This document shows, piece by piece, positions 1 through 10,907 of a DNA stretch of 64,000 nt. The stretch spans positions 930,001 through 994,000 of the forward strand of contig NC_088178.1 of the NCBI RefSeq assembly GCF_028769735.1, read 5' to 3'. A model generated the notes under the pieces. That model was not told the origin of the DNA. It was given only the letters and a program-made list of their open reading frames with translations, and did not search any database. Positions within the stretch are counted from its first letter, which is position 1. Each line of letters opens with the position of its first letter. This stretch comes from Zonotrichia leucophrys gambelii. Lineage: Eukaryota; Chordata; Aves; Passeriformes; Passerellidae. The position numbers were made by a program, and so were the translations under genes.

Positions 1-3000
1 TTGGTTTTATTACAAAAAAAAGAAAAAGGAGAGAGAGAAAAAAGAAACCCCACAGCTCAGGCACTCTGCTGCACTCAAATGTCTGCCCCTTGGCAGAGGA
101 AGCAGGTGGTGTCACAGAAGGGAAGTGTCAGGGCTTCCCAGCACCTTTTACAAGCACATAACCTTGTGTCGTTCTGGATGTACAAACTGTGACCTGGAAG
201 TGTTTCCTGCCACGGGATGGGAAGCACAGCTGTTGTCCTGTCTGGGAATGCTGCCCAACTTGGCACCTTGTTGGACTGGCAGAATGCAGTCAAGCACTCG
301 TCCACCGATGAACCCAACAACTCTGAGCTGCCACATAGTCTAAAGCAATCCGGTTTCTGCATGATGCCTCTAAGTGTTACTTTGTAGGTTGCTTTATTAT
401 AATTATTATAATGATTTTAAGTCCTTTTAAGTGGTGTCCCTATGAGGTGAATGTCCCAGTGATGTAGGTCTGTGTAAGGGAGGTGCTGGCTCAGACACCG
501 ACCGTCCGTGGATTGTTGTGATTGAGGGGTGATGTTTCTGCAGCACGGGGCAGCTCAGGGAGCAGCTGCCCTCTGCAGCCCCAGTGTCAGCAGGGAAATA
601 AATGCTTCTGAAAAATCCCCTCTGCGGCCTGGAGTGTCCTGTGTCTCGTTCCTGTGACCCTGGGGGATCTTACCTTCCTTCCAAGGACACAATAGGGTGA
701 AGACCCCATAGATGGAACCACCTGGGATATAAGGGCTCCCTTTTGGAGGCAGAGCTTGTTGAAAGACGTGGTCTTGCCCATTTTCTGCTGCAGAAGCTGT
801 GCTTTGGTTATAGCAGGGGTCTCTTCCTGCTGGCACATCTCTGCCTGTTGCCAGGAAACCTCCTCGGCACTGGCAGAATTGTATGGGGACAGTTTTGTGG
901 CCATGCTGTTCATAGGGGCAGCACGAGAAGCAGCACAAACTGGGAGTGAGTGAGTGGGCTGTGTGTCCCCCGTGGGCTGTGCCAGCGTGAGCAGGGCATG
1001 GAGCTGCAAGTGCCGCTTGCCTAGAGGGGTGACAGGAGTCCTCCTCTCCCTCAGGCCAGCCTGGGCCTCCAGGGAACACCTTGCGGGCAATTGGAAACGC
1101 GGAGCCGCCTTTAGTCCCTCCAACAGGGTAGGGATGCTGCTGCTCCGTGCAAGGAGGTGTGAACAGCGTTTTGCTTTGCTGGGCTCTGCGCCTCCTGCGC
1201 AGCCGGGTGTGAGCTCGGGCAGAGGGGCGGAGAAGCCGCTGCCCTTTTCTCCGTGCGTTTCATGTCGGCTGCTCTCGGCTGGGAGGGTCCCAGGGGCTCG
1301 CTGCCGGGGGTGTGCGGTGGCCGGTCCTTGCTGGGGACAGTGGCCGGTCCCTGCCGGGGCTCGGGGGTCGCGGTGCCGGCAGGGCCGGAGCCGGCCCGGA
1401 GCTCTGCCTGCAGGTGGCAGTGCCTGCGCGGGGCTGGGGCGCGGTGCGGGGCTGCGGACACAAAGGGAGCTCCGCCTCAGGGCACCCCCAGCTCCTTGCC
1501 GTGCCCTGGCCATCCCCGTGAGGCCGGGGCTGTGCCTGCGAGGGCTCCCGGAGCAAGCGGGGCTCCCCGGCCTCATCGCACCGTGCAGCCGGGCCCCGTG
1601 GCTGGGACGACACTTCCTAGGCAGCGTTTGCCTGTCACCTCCCAGGCAGCGCCTTTCCCATCTCCATTCCTGCTTCTGAGGTCCCCCTGTGCTTCCAGAG
1701 GCTCTGAACAGCCTTTGTCCGCTGGGCATCCCCCAGTTGCTGCACCTGCTCACCCAGCCTGGCAGACACGAGGGGTTTTGTCCCGTGTGGGGCAGCACAG
1801 GGGAAGTGGCAGCAGAGCAAACTCCTGGTGGCTCTGTAGCACCTGAGCCCCTGCTTGGGTGGGTTTAGAGAGCAGAGCTGAGCTGAGCTCTCCCTTCTCC
1901 CTCCCACAGCGTGCCCATTGCCACTGGGGAAATATTGGCACGGGGTACAGGCAGAGTGCAAAAGAAAAAATGCCCGTGCAGGGTGTCTTGGGAGCTGCTC
2001 TGCTCACCGTGTGAGCACGGAGGTGAAAAGCTGCCAGTTTTGGCTGCTGACACCCCTCAGCTCAGGTCGGGGCACTCCTGGGTGTCTTTGTGCTGTTGGG
2101 GAGGACCATGCTTGCTGCAGGGAGCAGGGGCTGTGTACCCCACTGCCCACTGGGGTACACAGGTTTCCTCCCTGACTGACACAGCGAGAGCAGACAGGCA
2201 GAGCTGGTTCCCAGATGCTGCCAAACCTACCATGGGCGGGGCAGGAGTGCAGAGGAGGAGTGCAGCAGGATGGCAAAAGCTGGCTGGGTGCTCCAGCCAC
2301 CGTGTCAGGTATAAACCAGGTCTCACCTGGCACAGGCTGTGGCCGCTCTCTGCACTGGCACCACTCTGGGACCAGGAGGGTTTTGGTTTCTCTGTTGACC
2401 TGGGCACCAGCTGCTTCTGCTTTGAAGCAGCTCCTTGCACTTGTAAACCCCATTTTTGAGTAGGCTTTGAGAAAGATCCAATTCCAGCATCTTTTTCTCT
2501 GGGATCCCATGGTTTCTGGAAGCTGTTTTGCCGTGGGTGAATGCCCCAGTGATATGAGGGGTTGTGCCTGCAGCACCTGCCCAGAGCACTCAACACCAGC
2601 GAAATGCTTGGACAGCAATGGCCAGGGTGGCAGGGCTTGAAGTTGAGCCTTTCAACACCTTGGTCCTTGTTCTCCTTCCCTGTGTGGCCAGTGTGAGCTG
2701 CCACAGCTCCGGAGGGCTCTGAATCCCACCAGGGCCAGGGAGGGATGTCCCACAGAACCGGGCTGAGGGCTCGGGAGGTCCCCTCTGCCCCTCACACTTT
2801 GCTGTGTCGCCTCAGTGTGACCTTTTGGAAAGGAGGATGTCGATTTTCTGCCACCCAAAAATGAAGGCTGTTCCGGGGGCGGGGTGCTGGGTTGGCAGCT
2901 GGCCGGGGACAGCTGATTGTGGGACCAGTCCTCCTCCAGTGCCCGAGCCAGTGCCACATCCTGCCCCAGAGCACCCGGAGCTGTGCCATCTCCCTGTCCC

Positions 3001-3859
3001 AGCGATGCAGCTGGGCTGGTCCTGAGCACTCAGCAAGCCCTGGGGCAGGACTTGGGACCCCTCACATTCTGTCCCTGTTGGTCACCCCAATCTGAGCTCT
3101 TTGAGGGTCGCTGAGCATCCTGCACTGGGGAGAGGTGGGGTTTGACTTCTCCCCAACAGATACCCTCCTGCCCTTCCTGCACTTCTGCCCCCTCTGCCCA
3201 GATGTATTCCTGGCTCTGCTTTCTCTGGATCAGCCGTGCCACCTCCCCTGCCCAGCCTGTCCCCTTCTCCCCCGCCTTGTGCAGAGTTTGGGTGCCCTGC
3301 AGGACTGCCCCGGGGTTTGCCCACAGCTCTGAGCCCTGCACAGCTCACACGGCTGCTCCCAGCTGCTGCATTCACGTCTGAGCTCACAAACCCACTGCAG
3401 GGGACAAAGCAGAAGTTGGGGAGTCCCTGCTCCCCTGCCCACCCCAGTGGGGCCGTGGGACCCGGCCACGAGGCTTTCCCAGGGCTCATTCATGCCTGCA
3501 TGCAGCAACCCAGGGCAATTTTGGATCCTGCCACAGAAAACCCCTTGTGCTGTGCCCCAGCGTTCCGCAGAGGGACGATAAACCTGTTTCGTCTGTCCCT
3601 GCTTTTTCTCTGTTTTGTCTTTTCCTCTCCTCTTCACTCTGCAGAAGTTCTCCGGCCACCATAGCGCCCTCAGCTTCCCTGGCATGCTGCCATGCTCGCT
3701 GCAAACGGGATTCCCCAGCCCCACTGCAGCACAGCAACCCAACAGCAGCGCACCCTCCTCACCAGCCACAGCTGGGGCACCCCCGACTGGCAGCAGGGAC
3801 AGGATTTGCATAGAAGAGCAGAACAAAATGTGCTTGCAGGAGCTACAGCAGCCCCAAAT
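1..3859. other. Intergenic DNA upstream of NOTCH2, no gene supported
   Basis: GC-rich single-copy-looking sequence. The many open frames on both strands lack domains, splice partners or conservation I can recognise. An AATAAA near 597-603 followed by GT/CT-rich sequence could be the 3' end of an upstream gene on this strand, but no coding sequence supports it. The first 45 bases are purine-rich after a T-rich start. Confidence 0.6.
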
Positions 3860-3865
3860 CCTATG

Positions 3866-4249
3866 TGCCGCAGACATCTTTTCATGAAAAATCCTTTCCT
3901 TAGGGTTTTTCCTCCTGAGAAGCTGGGAGACCTCAGGAACAAAATGTAAACATTTATTATCTGCTGCTGTGGAATGCAACAGGTGAATCTGTGATTGCTC
4001 TCGTGTGGTTGTTTCTAATTAATGGCCAATCACAGTCAGCTGGCTTGGACTCTGTCTGAGACAGAAACCTTTGTTATCATTCTTTCTTTTTCTTTTCTTA
4101 GCTAGCCTTCTGATGAAACCTTTTCTTCTATTCTTTTAGTATAGTTTTATTGTAATATATATCATAAAATAATAAATCAAGCCTTCTGAAACATGGAGTC
4201 AGATCCTCATCTCTTCCCTCATCCAAGAACCCTTGTGAACACCGTCAAA
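3866..4249 (+). mobile_element. Solo LTR of an endogenous retrovirus (LTR family 1)
   Basis: 384 bp starting TGCCGCAGAC and ending ACACCGTCAAA (expected terminal CA apparently mutated), flanked by a perfect 6-bp duplication CCTATG at 3860-3865 and 4250-4255. It contains a poly(A) signal AATAAA at 4171-4176 after an AT-rich stretch, then GCCTTCTGAA. The internal TAATTAATGGCCAATC block recurs at 39060, identifying a second copy. A 6-bp duplication suits the ERVK/betaretrovirus-like class. No internal retroviral genes remain, as expected after LTR-LTR recombination. Confidence 0.85.
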
Positions 4250-4255
4250 CCTATG

Positions 4256-6839
4256 CACTGGGACCTGTGGTTCCTGAGCCTGGAGGCCCTGAGGTTTGTG
4301 TGATACCTCAGGACATTTACTGGGGTTTCATATTCTCCCCTTCAAGCCATGAGCCCCTTGCAGCCCCTTCCTTGAGCCACGGCCACACCATGGTGCCAGC
4401 GTCATTGCAGTGCTGGCTGTGACCCCCAGGGTGACCACAAATCCCTCTCCTGTTTCCACTGCTGCCCAGAGCCATTTTGGAGCTTAATGGCCACTCTGTA
4501 GGTCAGACCAACTTTGGTCAAAGCTGCGCAGCTCCATCTGCAATTTAAATCCTCCAGGGGCTGTAGAGCAGGCAGCTGAGGCAGAGGGTACAAATTCCCC
4601 TGGGATTAGCAGCACAGGGAACAGGGAGCCCAGAGCATTCCTGCAGGGCTTGGTGCAGGAATGCCTTTGCACTTCTCTGCTTCTTTTTAAGACAGGCTGG
4701 CTGGCAGGTAAGGTAATCGTGGCATAAGCCAAGTCATGTGGATGTTAAGAGTTTGCAGATGAGCCACAGGACAAGCTATTTGCAGCACAGGCACAAGGCT
4801 GCCAGCCCTGAGGATTTTGTTGGAAGCCTCTCTCCCTCCTGCTTTTCTTAAACCTCTTGGCTGCTGACATCTTGTAACTGTGAAACACCACCAGCTCCCA
4901 TTTTAATGGGGTTCCAGCTTTCCTGATCACAAAGGAGAAAGCTGGAACATTTGACTCAAGAATGTTTGTCCTAAGGACCCCCAGATCAGGGCAGGCTGTC
5001 TGGGATAAAGGCAAAGTTTATCTGGGACAACATGTAAAACCAGGGATGCAAGGCAGGCATTGGGGTGTGGGCTGAGCTGGGGTCTGAATGCCTGAACCAC
5101 CATCAATGCCACTGAAAATTACTGCAAGAAAACACAATTTATTCTGAGCAAGCCAATACAAAGCTGTTGAAATCAGCAGTTTCTCCAAGGAACCAGGCAG
5201 GACTGCATGAAACCTTGCAGAGCTCTCCACTTCCAGTGTCTTCTCTGGCTGGGGAGCTGGGGCTCAGGTGGTGTGTGCTAGGGCTGCATGAAGATGAAGC
5301 AACGCTCAAACACATTTCTAACTCCTCCTGAAGGATTTATTGCCTAACAACAGGATCATGAGGATAATGGGGAGCTAATTGAGGGACTTTGGCTTGGGGA
5401 CACAGTGGGGCACCTGTCCCTGTCCCCTTTCTGCTCCGCTCTGTGCATTCCCTGCTGGCACAGGCAGCTCAGGGAAGCTTGGCCCTCACCTTCCTGACAG
5501 CAAAGTCCACTCTGTCCATCCAGATTCAGTCACTCCCAGCCTCTATCATGCAGAGGACCCACTGGTGGCTGCTCACAGCCCTTTTATCTCTCCAACAGAG
5601 CTGCCATGGGATGCTTTCTCCCACGAGCAGCTGAGTCCATGTGCACCATGAGAGCAGAGAGCAGAGCAATCAGCAGGTTCCCCAGAGCTGCAGCAGGGAA
5701 GCAAAGCCTTCCCTCTCCCTGGCTGGATTCTCCCACTGAGCCTCAGCTGCCAGCTGGAGCTGCTGGCTCCCAAGAGCTGTGCCAGGGAGGCCGTGGACCC
5801 TGTCCCTTGCTGGGGCTTGGAGGCTTTGCTCAGGCCAAGGGAAACAAAGTGGAGGATGAGCCACTTCAGGGTCAGGGGTGATAAGTAATGCTCAGCTCCG
5901 AGGGGAGCTGCAAGTGGCAGCTCTTGGTGAAACACCAGAATTCCTCCTGAGTTTGCACCCTGGGGGCCTGGCCTCCAGCTCAGCAGGTGAGGAGCTGCAG
6001 GGAGGGTGGTGGGCCAGGAGCAATCCCATGGAATGGCCATGGTGGCTGTGAGGCACAGCCGCCTGCCCACGAGCAGCTGCTGGAGCACAGAGGGAGGCTC
6101 TGGCAGCTGTGCAGGACGGAGGGGGACTTGCCAAGGGGTTACACTGGAATACCTGGAAAAATCATAATGGGGTTAGGGCACTGGCTGTCCAGCCCCACGC
6201 TTGGGAGGGACTCCAGATCTGGAGAATTACAAGGGGAAAACAGTGAGGTTTATTCATTGCCCCTCTCTCCCCCAGCCCCGGTACAATCCTGCCTTCACGG
6301 GCCAGGCTGCCGTGTCAGCACTGCACACAAAGGGCTCTCAGTCCTCGGAGCCCGAGCCAGGGCAGAAGGATTTTTAACGCTTTAAATGATAGCCGAGGAC
6401 TGGGAGGGATCTTGGGGCTGAATCCAGCTGCTGTCCTCCTGAGACCTCTTGCGTGGGAACGCAGGTCTCCTCTCGGAGCAGCTGCGGGGGTGAGCCGTGG
6501 GGCAGTGAGCTGGTCCGTCTGTCCAGAAGCTCCCCTGCTCTCTGGGGTTTGGGATTTCCCATCCCGCTGGGCACAGCCCGGATCTGCTGCCTGCACCCCA
6601 CATCTGGGCGAATGGCAGCGCAGTGTGGCAGCTGGAGCCACCCTGTCCTCTCCTGTTCCTGCCACCACCGCCACCACCCGGCTGGGGGACACCGTGTCCT
6701 GCCGCCCTCGCTCTCCACTGCCCACTCTTGCTGCCCTCCGCTCCCATCCCCACTGCCTCCCACCTTCCTTCCGTGACCCCCACGGTGCAGCTCTTCAGTC
6801 CCCATTGCCCTCATCGCCCCCATCCCCGGGACCAGCCTC
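4256..6839. other. Intergenic DNA between the solo LTR and the C-rich array
   Basis: Moderately GC-rich and without recognised gene or repeat. Open frames on both strands look random. It contains the RBPJ-type site at 6452. Confidence 0.6.
6452..6459 (+). promoter_or_regulatory. RBPJ/CSL consensus site upstream of promoter
   Basis: Exact CGTGGGAA, the high-affinity RBPJ (CSL) core C/TGTGGGAA, 1.24 kb before the start codon. Sequence match only; binding is not shown. Confidence 0.4.
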
Positions 6840-7530
6840 GCTTCCCCATTCCCGGATCCATCCCCGGTCCATTCCCCGGTCCATCGTGGTCCATGCCTGC
6901 TCCATTCCGGGTCCATCCGAGCTCCATTCCCGGCTCCATCTCCTGTCCATCCCCACTCCATCCCCTCTCCATCCCTGCTCCATTCCCGCTCCATTCCACT
7001 CCATCCTCTCCATCCCCGCTCATCCCCGCTCCATCCCTCTCCATCCCGTCCATCCCGTTCCATCCCCACTCCATCCCCTCTCCATCCTGCTCCATCCCCT
7101 CTCCATCCTGCTCCATTCCCGCTCCATCCCTCTCGATCCCGATCCATCTCTCTTCATCCCCGCTCCATCTCTCTCCATCCCGCTCCATCCCCGCCCTATC
7201 CCCGCTCCATCCCGGGTCCATTCCCACTCCATCCCCGCTCCATCCCCGCTCCATCCCGCTCCATCCCCGCTCCATCCCGCTCCATCCCCTCTCCATCCCC
7301 GCTCCATCCCCGCTCCATTCCCGGTCCATTCCCACTCCATCCCTCTCGATCCCGCTCCATCCCCGCTCTAACCCGCTCCATCCCCACTCCATCCCCGCTC
7401 CATCCCGCTCCATCCCCGGGTCCATCCCTGCTCCACCCAGCTCCATTCCCGCTCCATCCCGGGTCATCCCTGCCCCACCAGTTCCATCCCGCTCCATCTC
7501 TCTCCATCCCCGCTCCATCCCCGCTCCCGC
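6840..7530. repeat. C-rich 10/11-bp tandem array at the NOTCH2 promoter
   Basis: About 690 bp of CCATCCCCGCT / CCATCCCGCT units with TCTC, TTCC and GGGT variants. The purest stretch is about 7225-7320. The complementary strand reads GGGGATGGAGC repeats, with runs of 3-4 G separated by 7 nt, so G-quadruplex formation is plausible. The array has no stops in several frames on both strands and so produces long false reading frames. It ends about 160 bp before the NOTCH2 start codon. Confidence 0.93.
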
Positions 7531-7690
7531 CCCTCGTTCCCGCTGTCGGGCGCCCCCTGCCGGCGGTCCGGGCGGGCGGGGCGGGGCGCGGCGGAGGAAG
7601 CGGGGGCGGCGCGCGCGGCCGTGTCCCTCCGCGCGGGGCGGGCGCCCAGATCCCTCCGCCGAGCCGGTGGCGGCGGGAGCGGCCGTGGCC

Positions 7691-7772
7691 ATGGCCCGCG
7701 GAGCGGGGCCCGCGCTCGCCGCGCTGCTCGCCCTGGTGCTGGCCGTGCTCCGCCGCGCCGAGCCCGCCGCCG
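7691..7772 (+). CDS. NOTCH2: NOTCH2 exon 1: start codon and signal peptide
   Basis: The ATG lies in a strong Kozak context (G at -3 and G at +4). It encodes 27 residues plus one base: a short MARGAGP start, a hydrophobic core ALAALLALVLAVL, then RRAEPAA. The donor is GCCG|GTGAGT, phase 1. This is the expected secretory leader of a Notch receptor; cleavage is probably just before the LQC that opens EGF1. The frame is also open far upstream because the adjacent C-rich array has no stops, and in-frame ATGs exist at 6623 and near 6893. I choose 7691 because it alone puts a signal peptide at the N-terminus and because the array-coded extension looks like no protein. Transcription start and 5'UTR length cannot be read from the sequence. 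Confidence 0.93.
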
Positions 7773-10700
7773 GTGAGTGCCGGGGGGCGCGGGTGGGTGG
7801 TGGGGGGAGGCTGCGGCGGGGCGCCGAGCGAGGGGCGGCGCGGGGGGCACCGGCCGCGCTCCGCCGCTCGCCTCCCCCGCGCTGCCGCCGGGGACGGGCA
7901 CCCGCGGCCGGGTGACATCGCGCGGGGGGCCCGGCGCCGCCGCCGCCGCTTTGTGCAGCGGGGCGGGAGAGCGGGCGCGGGGGCGGCGGCGGCTGAGCCC
8001 CGTGGGAACGGCGCTGCCGGAGCCCCCGGAGCCGCCCCGCGCTGCCCGGCCGGGATGCGCCGGGCCCGGGGAGCGGGCTGCGGGACGGGCAGCGAACGGG
8101 AGGAGAGGGCGTGCGGGGCTCGGCGCTCCGCATACCTGCGCCGCGGAGCTTTGTGTGCGGGGACATTCCTGCACACGCTCGGGGAATCTCTGCCGCGCCT
8201 CCTCCTCCTCCTCCTCCCGCTGCTGCTGCGATAAAGCCATGTGTGCACATCTGAGGGAAGTGCCGCTTTTGGGCACTGTTCCCCTGCACGCTGGCGTTAT
8301 GTGCGAGGCTTGTTCAGAGCCACAAGCGAGGGGATCTGGTGGAGACTGATCTCATGGCATTTGCACAGCTCCTGCTCCCGCAGTGAATCCTGCGCGGTCC
8401 TGCACCGCGTTAAAGCTGTCGAGGAGCAGCAGTCATTGATTGATTGTTGCGTGCCTTCTCATTCCTTCTTTTTGCTCTTGAGAGGTTAGGCTGCTCTTCA
8501 GATGACTTGAGAAGAGTGCAGCGATGGGAGAAAGTATTAGTGGAAGTCGTTTAGGGGTGAGCGAGCAAGACACTGGTATTTTCAGTACTTTTGTTGTTCA
8601 GTATGGTTTTGGAGTGGAAATTGTTGAATGTGGTGTTATAGCCACTTCTTGCTTGTTTGGATGCAGAATAGTTGGGTCAGTCAATCGATCTGTTTTGACT
8701 TTGAAATGGCCAGATTAAAAATGGTCAGTATTTGTCTCCTGGGAGAAATGTTGGGGTTTTTTCCAGTAATCCCCTCTGAAAGCCGATTTAGTTTTGCTAA
8801 TATGTTGCAAGAAGGTGCTTGGAGTTTTAAGAAAAAGCTGTTTCACAAATGTGTTTTGGCTAGGCTTGTTCAAAAGGAGAATTAAAGGGTCTTTCAGGGG
8901 TAGGTGTCTCAGAAATATGCTTTTGTGGTAGCATGGACTTGTGGTGCATTGTAGCACCGTCATTTCTGGAAATGGCTTACCCAGTCCACTAAGATGGCAA
9001 AACACTAATTTTGCAAAGACTAAATGTCGTGTCCACTTAGTGAAACTGTACTTTCATAGGAACGATTTGGCAGCTTATTGCTGGCCCTTTCCCTGAGGGG
9101 CCGAGAGAAGCAGCTGTGGCATCACCTGTTGTCACTTGCCTGGCTACTCTCGCCTGAGGTCCTCCCATGCTGCCGAGATTTTTTGCCTTTGTGGGTGAAA
9201 TCTCTTCCTGGTGCTGAACAAAGGCTGGTCGGCAGAGGTGACAAATCCAGGCTGAAAGTGACTCCTGTCCTTGTGAGATGCTGACCTGCATCTGCTCGGT
9301 ATCGCTCCCTGGGAGTGGGAGCTGCGCCTTGAATTAATGGGAAAGGGAGAGATGAAGTCACCGAAAGGGTATTTTCGGGTGCACATTCAGCTGGCTTGAT
9401 GCTCTTGTGCAAGAGAGGGCAGGTACCTGATGTCAGCCCTCTTGGTCAATAAAGAGGAGGCTCCTGGATGCGCGGAGCTCTTTGCTTTGCGCTGCTCAGC
9501 CCTGTCTCATCATGCAAGCGCCCTTGCTGCAGCAACTCGCTTTTCCAGTTTGGTTTTGCAAAGGGCTGCACTTGGAGGCGCAGTAAGCTGGGGTGGGGCA
9601 GCGACACCTGCGCTTTTGGTGAGGATCCTTACCCGATAATTGCTGTGAACCATTCCCGTCTCTTCTGGCCCGGCTGTCGAGCCCACCCTAATTACCCGCT
9701 GTCGTTAATTACCGCTGGTGCTGTGTCTCACCAGGCTGGCTGCCAGCCGTGTTTCGGACAGGTTACAATCCACCTTCAATCGGCGCTGTGCTGGCGTGGA
9801 CTGCAGATTGAGGTCTTTGGTATTCACCCAGTGAAATTTGGAGGACTTCAGATAACGCTGACACTGCTTGATATGGATTTGCTCATGGGAGAGCAAGTTC
9901 GACTTGATTTTTTTGAAGTGTTGCCGTCTATCAAATTTGTTCTTATCAAAGATGCTGATTTAGACTTTCAAAAGGGAGCGTTATGAAAATCTGGCTCGCT
10001 CGCATCACTTCCTGCAGGGCATCACTTAGTCAGATTATAAATACGTGAAGATCCTCCTGCTCCTGTTCTCAGGACTTGAATCCTTGGGAAAGGAGGACTC
10101 ACGCCTCTGGTGGCATTTGGCATTTGAATGTCTTTCAGTGGATGGGTTGGGTTTTTGTCAGCTTCCACAGCTACTTCCCTCCCTATTTTTTTTTTTTTTA
10201 ATTATTTGGTGCTGTTGCAGTAAGTGGGTGATTCCTTCAGTAGATGCTGTTCGGGTTCTCCCATTTCCCAAACTGGTGTCTGTGCCACGGAGAGTATGGG
10301 TGGCTGCCTTTGAGCCCAGGACCAGGAGTAGATGGAAAAGCAGCAGCAGGACTCTGGCAGCTTGTTTCTGCTGGGAATCTATTTTACTCAGCATCAAACC
10401 CAAGCAGTTATTGTAACTGTGCATATAATACAGTAACTGTGCATTATCTCCAGGTGTAACATCGTTTCCTTAGAGTTTGTCCTCTTGGCCAATGGCTCTT
10501 CAGTGGAGCATGGGTACAGTGATGATTGTCACCCCTCCTTTGGGAAACCTTAGGGAAACAGCATCCACCTTATGGGAAAAAGAGCTTTCCTAAGCACGTG
10601 TTAGAAAGTAATTTTGTGGATTTTTTTTATGCCCTCAGTTTCTCTGAATTCGTTTTGGAATCGTCTCTCCAGCAGAAGTCGAGGGCTTGTCTAGGAGAAG

Positions 10701-10907
10701 TAGTGCTTGTATCATTCTGAGCAAGGTCATCTGAGATCTGCAGAAATAATCGTCTGTTCTGTTTAGAAAATAGTCTGTTCCTAGGGCACATGTCCTTTTT
10801 TTAGACTGCCATGGGGATGAAAAAAGAGCTTTGTATCTCAGAATGGCACGGGCGCCTGCTGTTTGTTCCATGCAGCAAGCAAGCCCTGCTCCCGCCCTGC
10901 TGCACTG
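7773..10907 (+). other. NOTCH2: NOTCH2 intron 1, first part
   Basis: Begins with the tail of the CpG island, then ordinary AT-richer sequence. A poly-T run lies at about 10186-10199. No further gene or repeat recognised. Confidence 0.7.
8001..8008 (+). promoter_or_regulatory. RBPJ/CSL consensus site in the intron 1 CpG island
   Basis: A second exact CGTGGGAA, about 230 bp downstream of the exon 1 donor and inside the CpG island, in the same orientation as the site at 6452. It could mediate Notch feedback on the gene; this is inference. Confidence 0.45.

Larger units (their letters stand above)
7535..8225 (+). promoter_or_regulatory. NOTCH2: CpG-island promoter of NOTCH2
   Basis: Very dense in G+C and in CpG from just after the C-rich array, through exon 1, to about 450 bp into intron 1. 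No TATA box is visible. Overlapping GC boxes (GGGCGGGGC at 7574-7582, GGGGCGGGGC at 7578-7587) lie about 110 bp before the ATG and suit Sp/KLF factors. A broad TATA-less start is inferred; the exact transcription start cannot be placed. Confidence 0.8.

Noticed and set aside
560..660. Possible 3' end of an upstream gene (AATAAA near 600)
   Set aside because: No coding exon or splice structure was recognisable to its left; a single AATAAA is not enough.
587..1798. 403-codon minus-strand frame in upstream DNA
   Set aside because: GC-rich sequence with few stops; low-complexity Pro/Ala/Arg composition, no domain, and equally long frames on the other strand.
6811..8289. 492-codon minus-strand frame rich in GMERDGAGW
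   Set aside because: It is the complement of the C-rich array plus CpG island; stop-free because of composition and opposite to exon 1.
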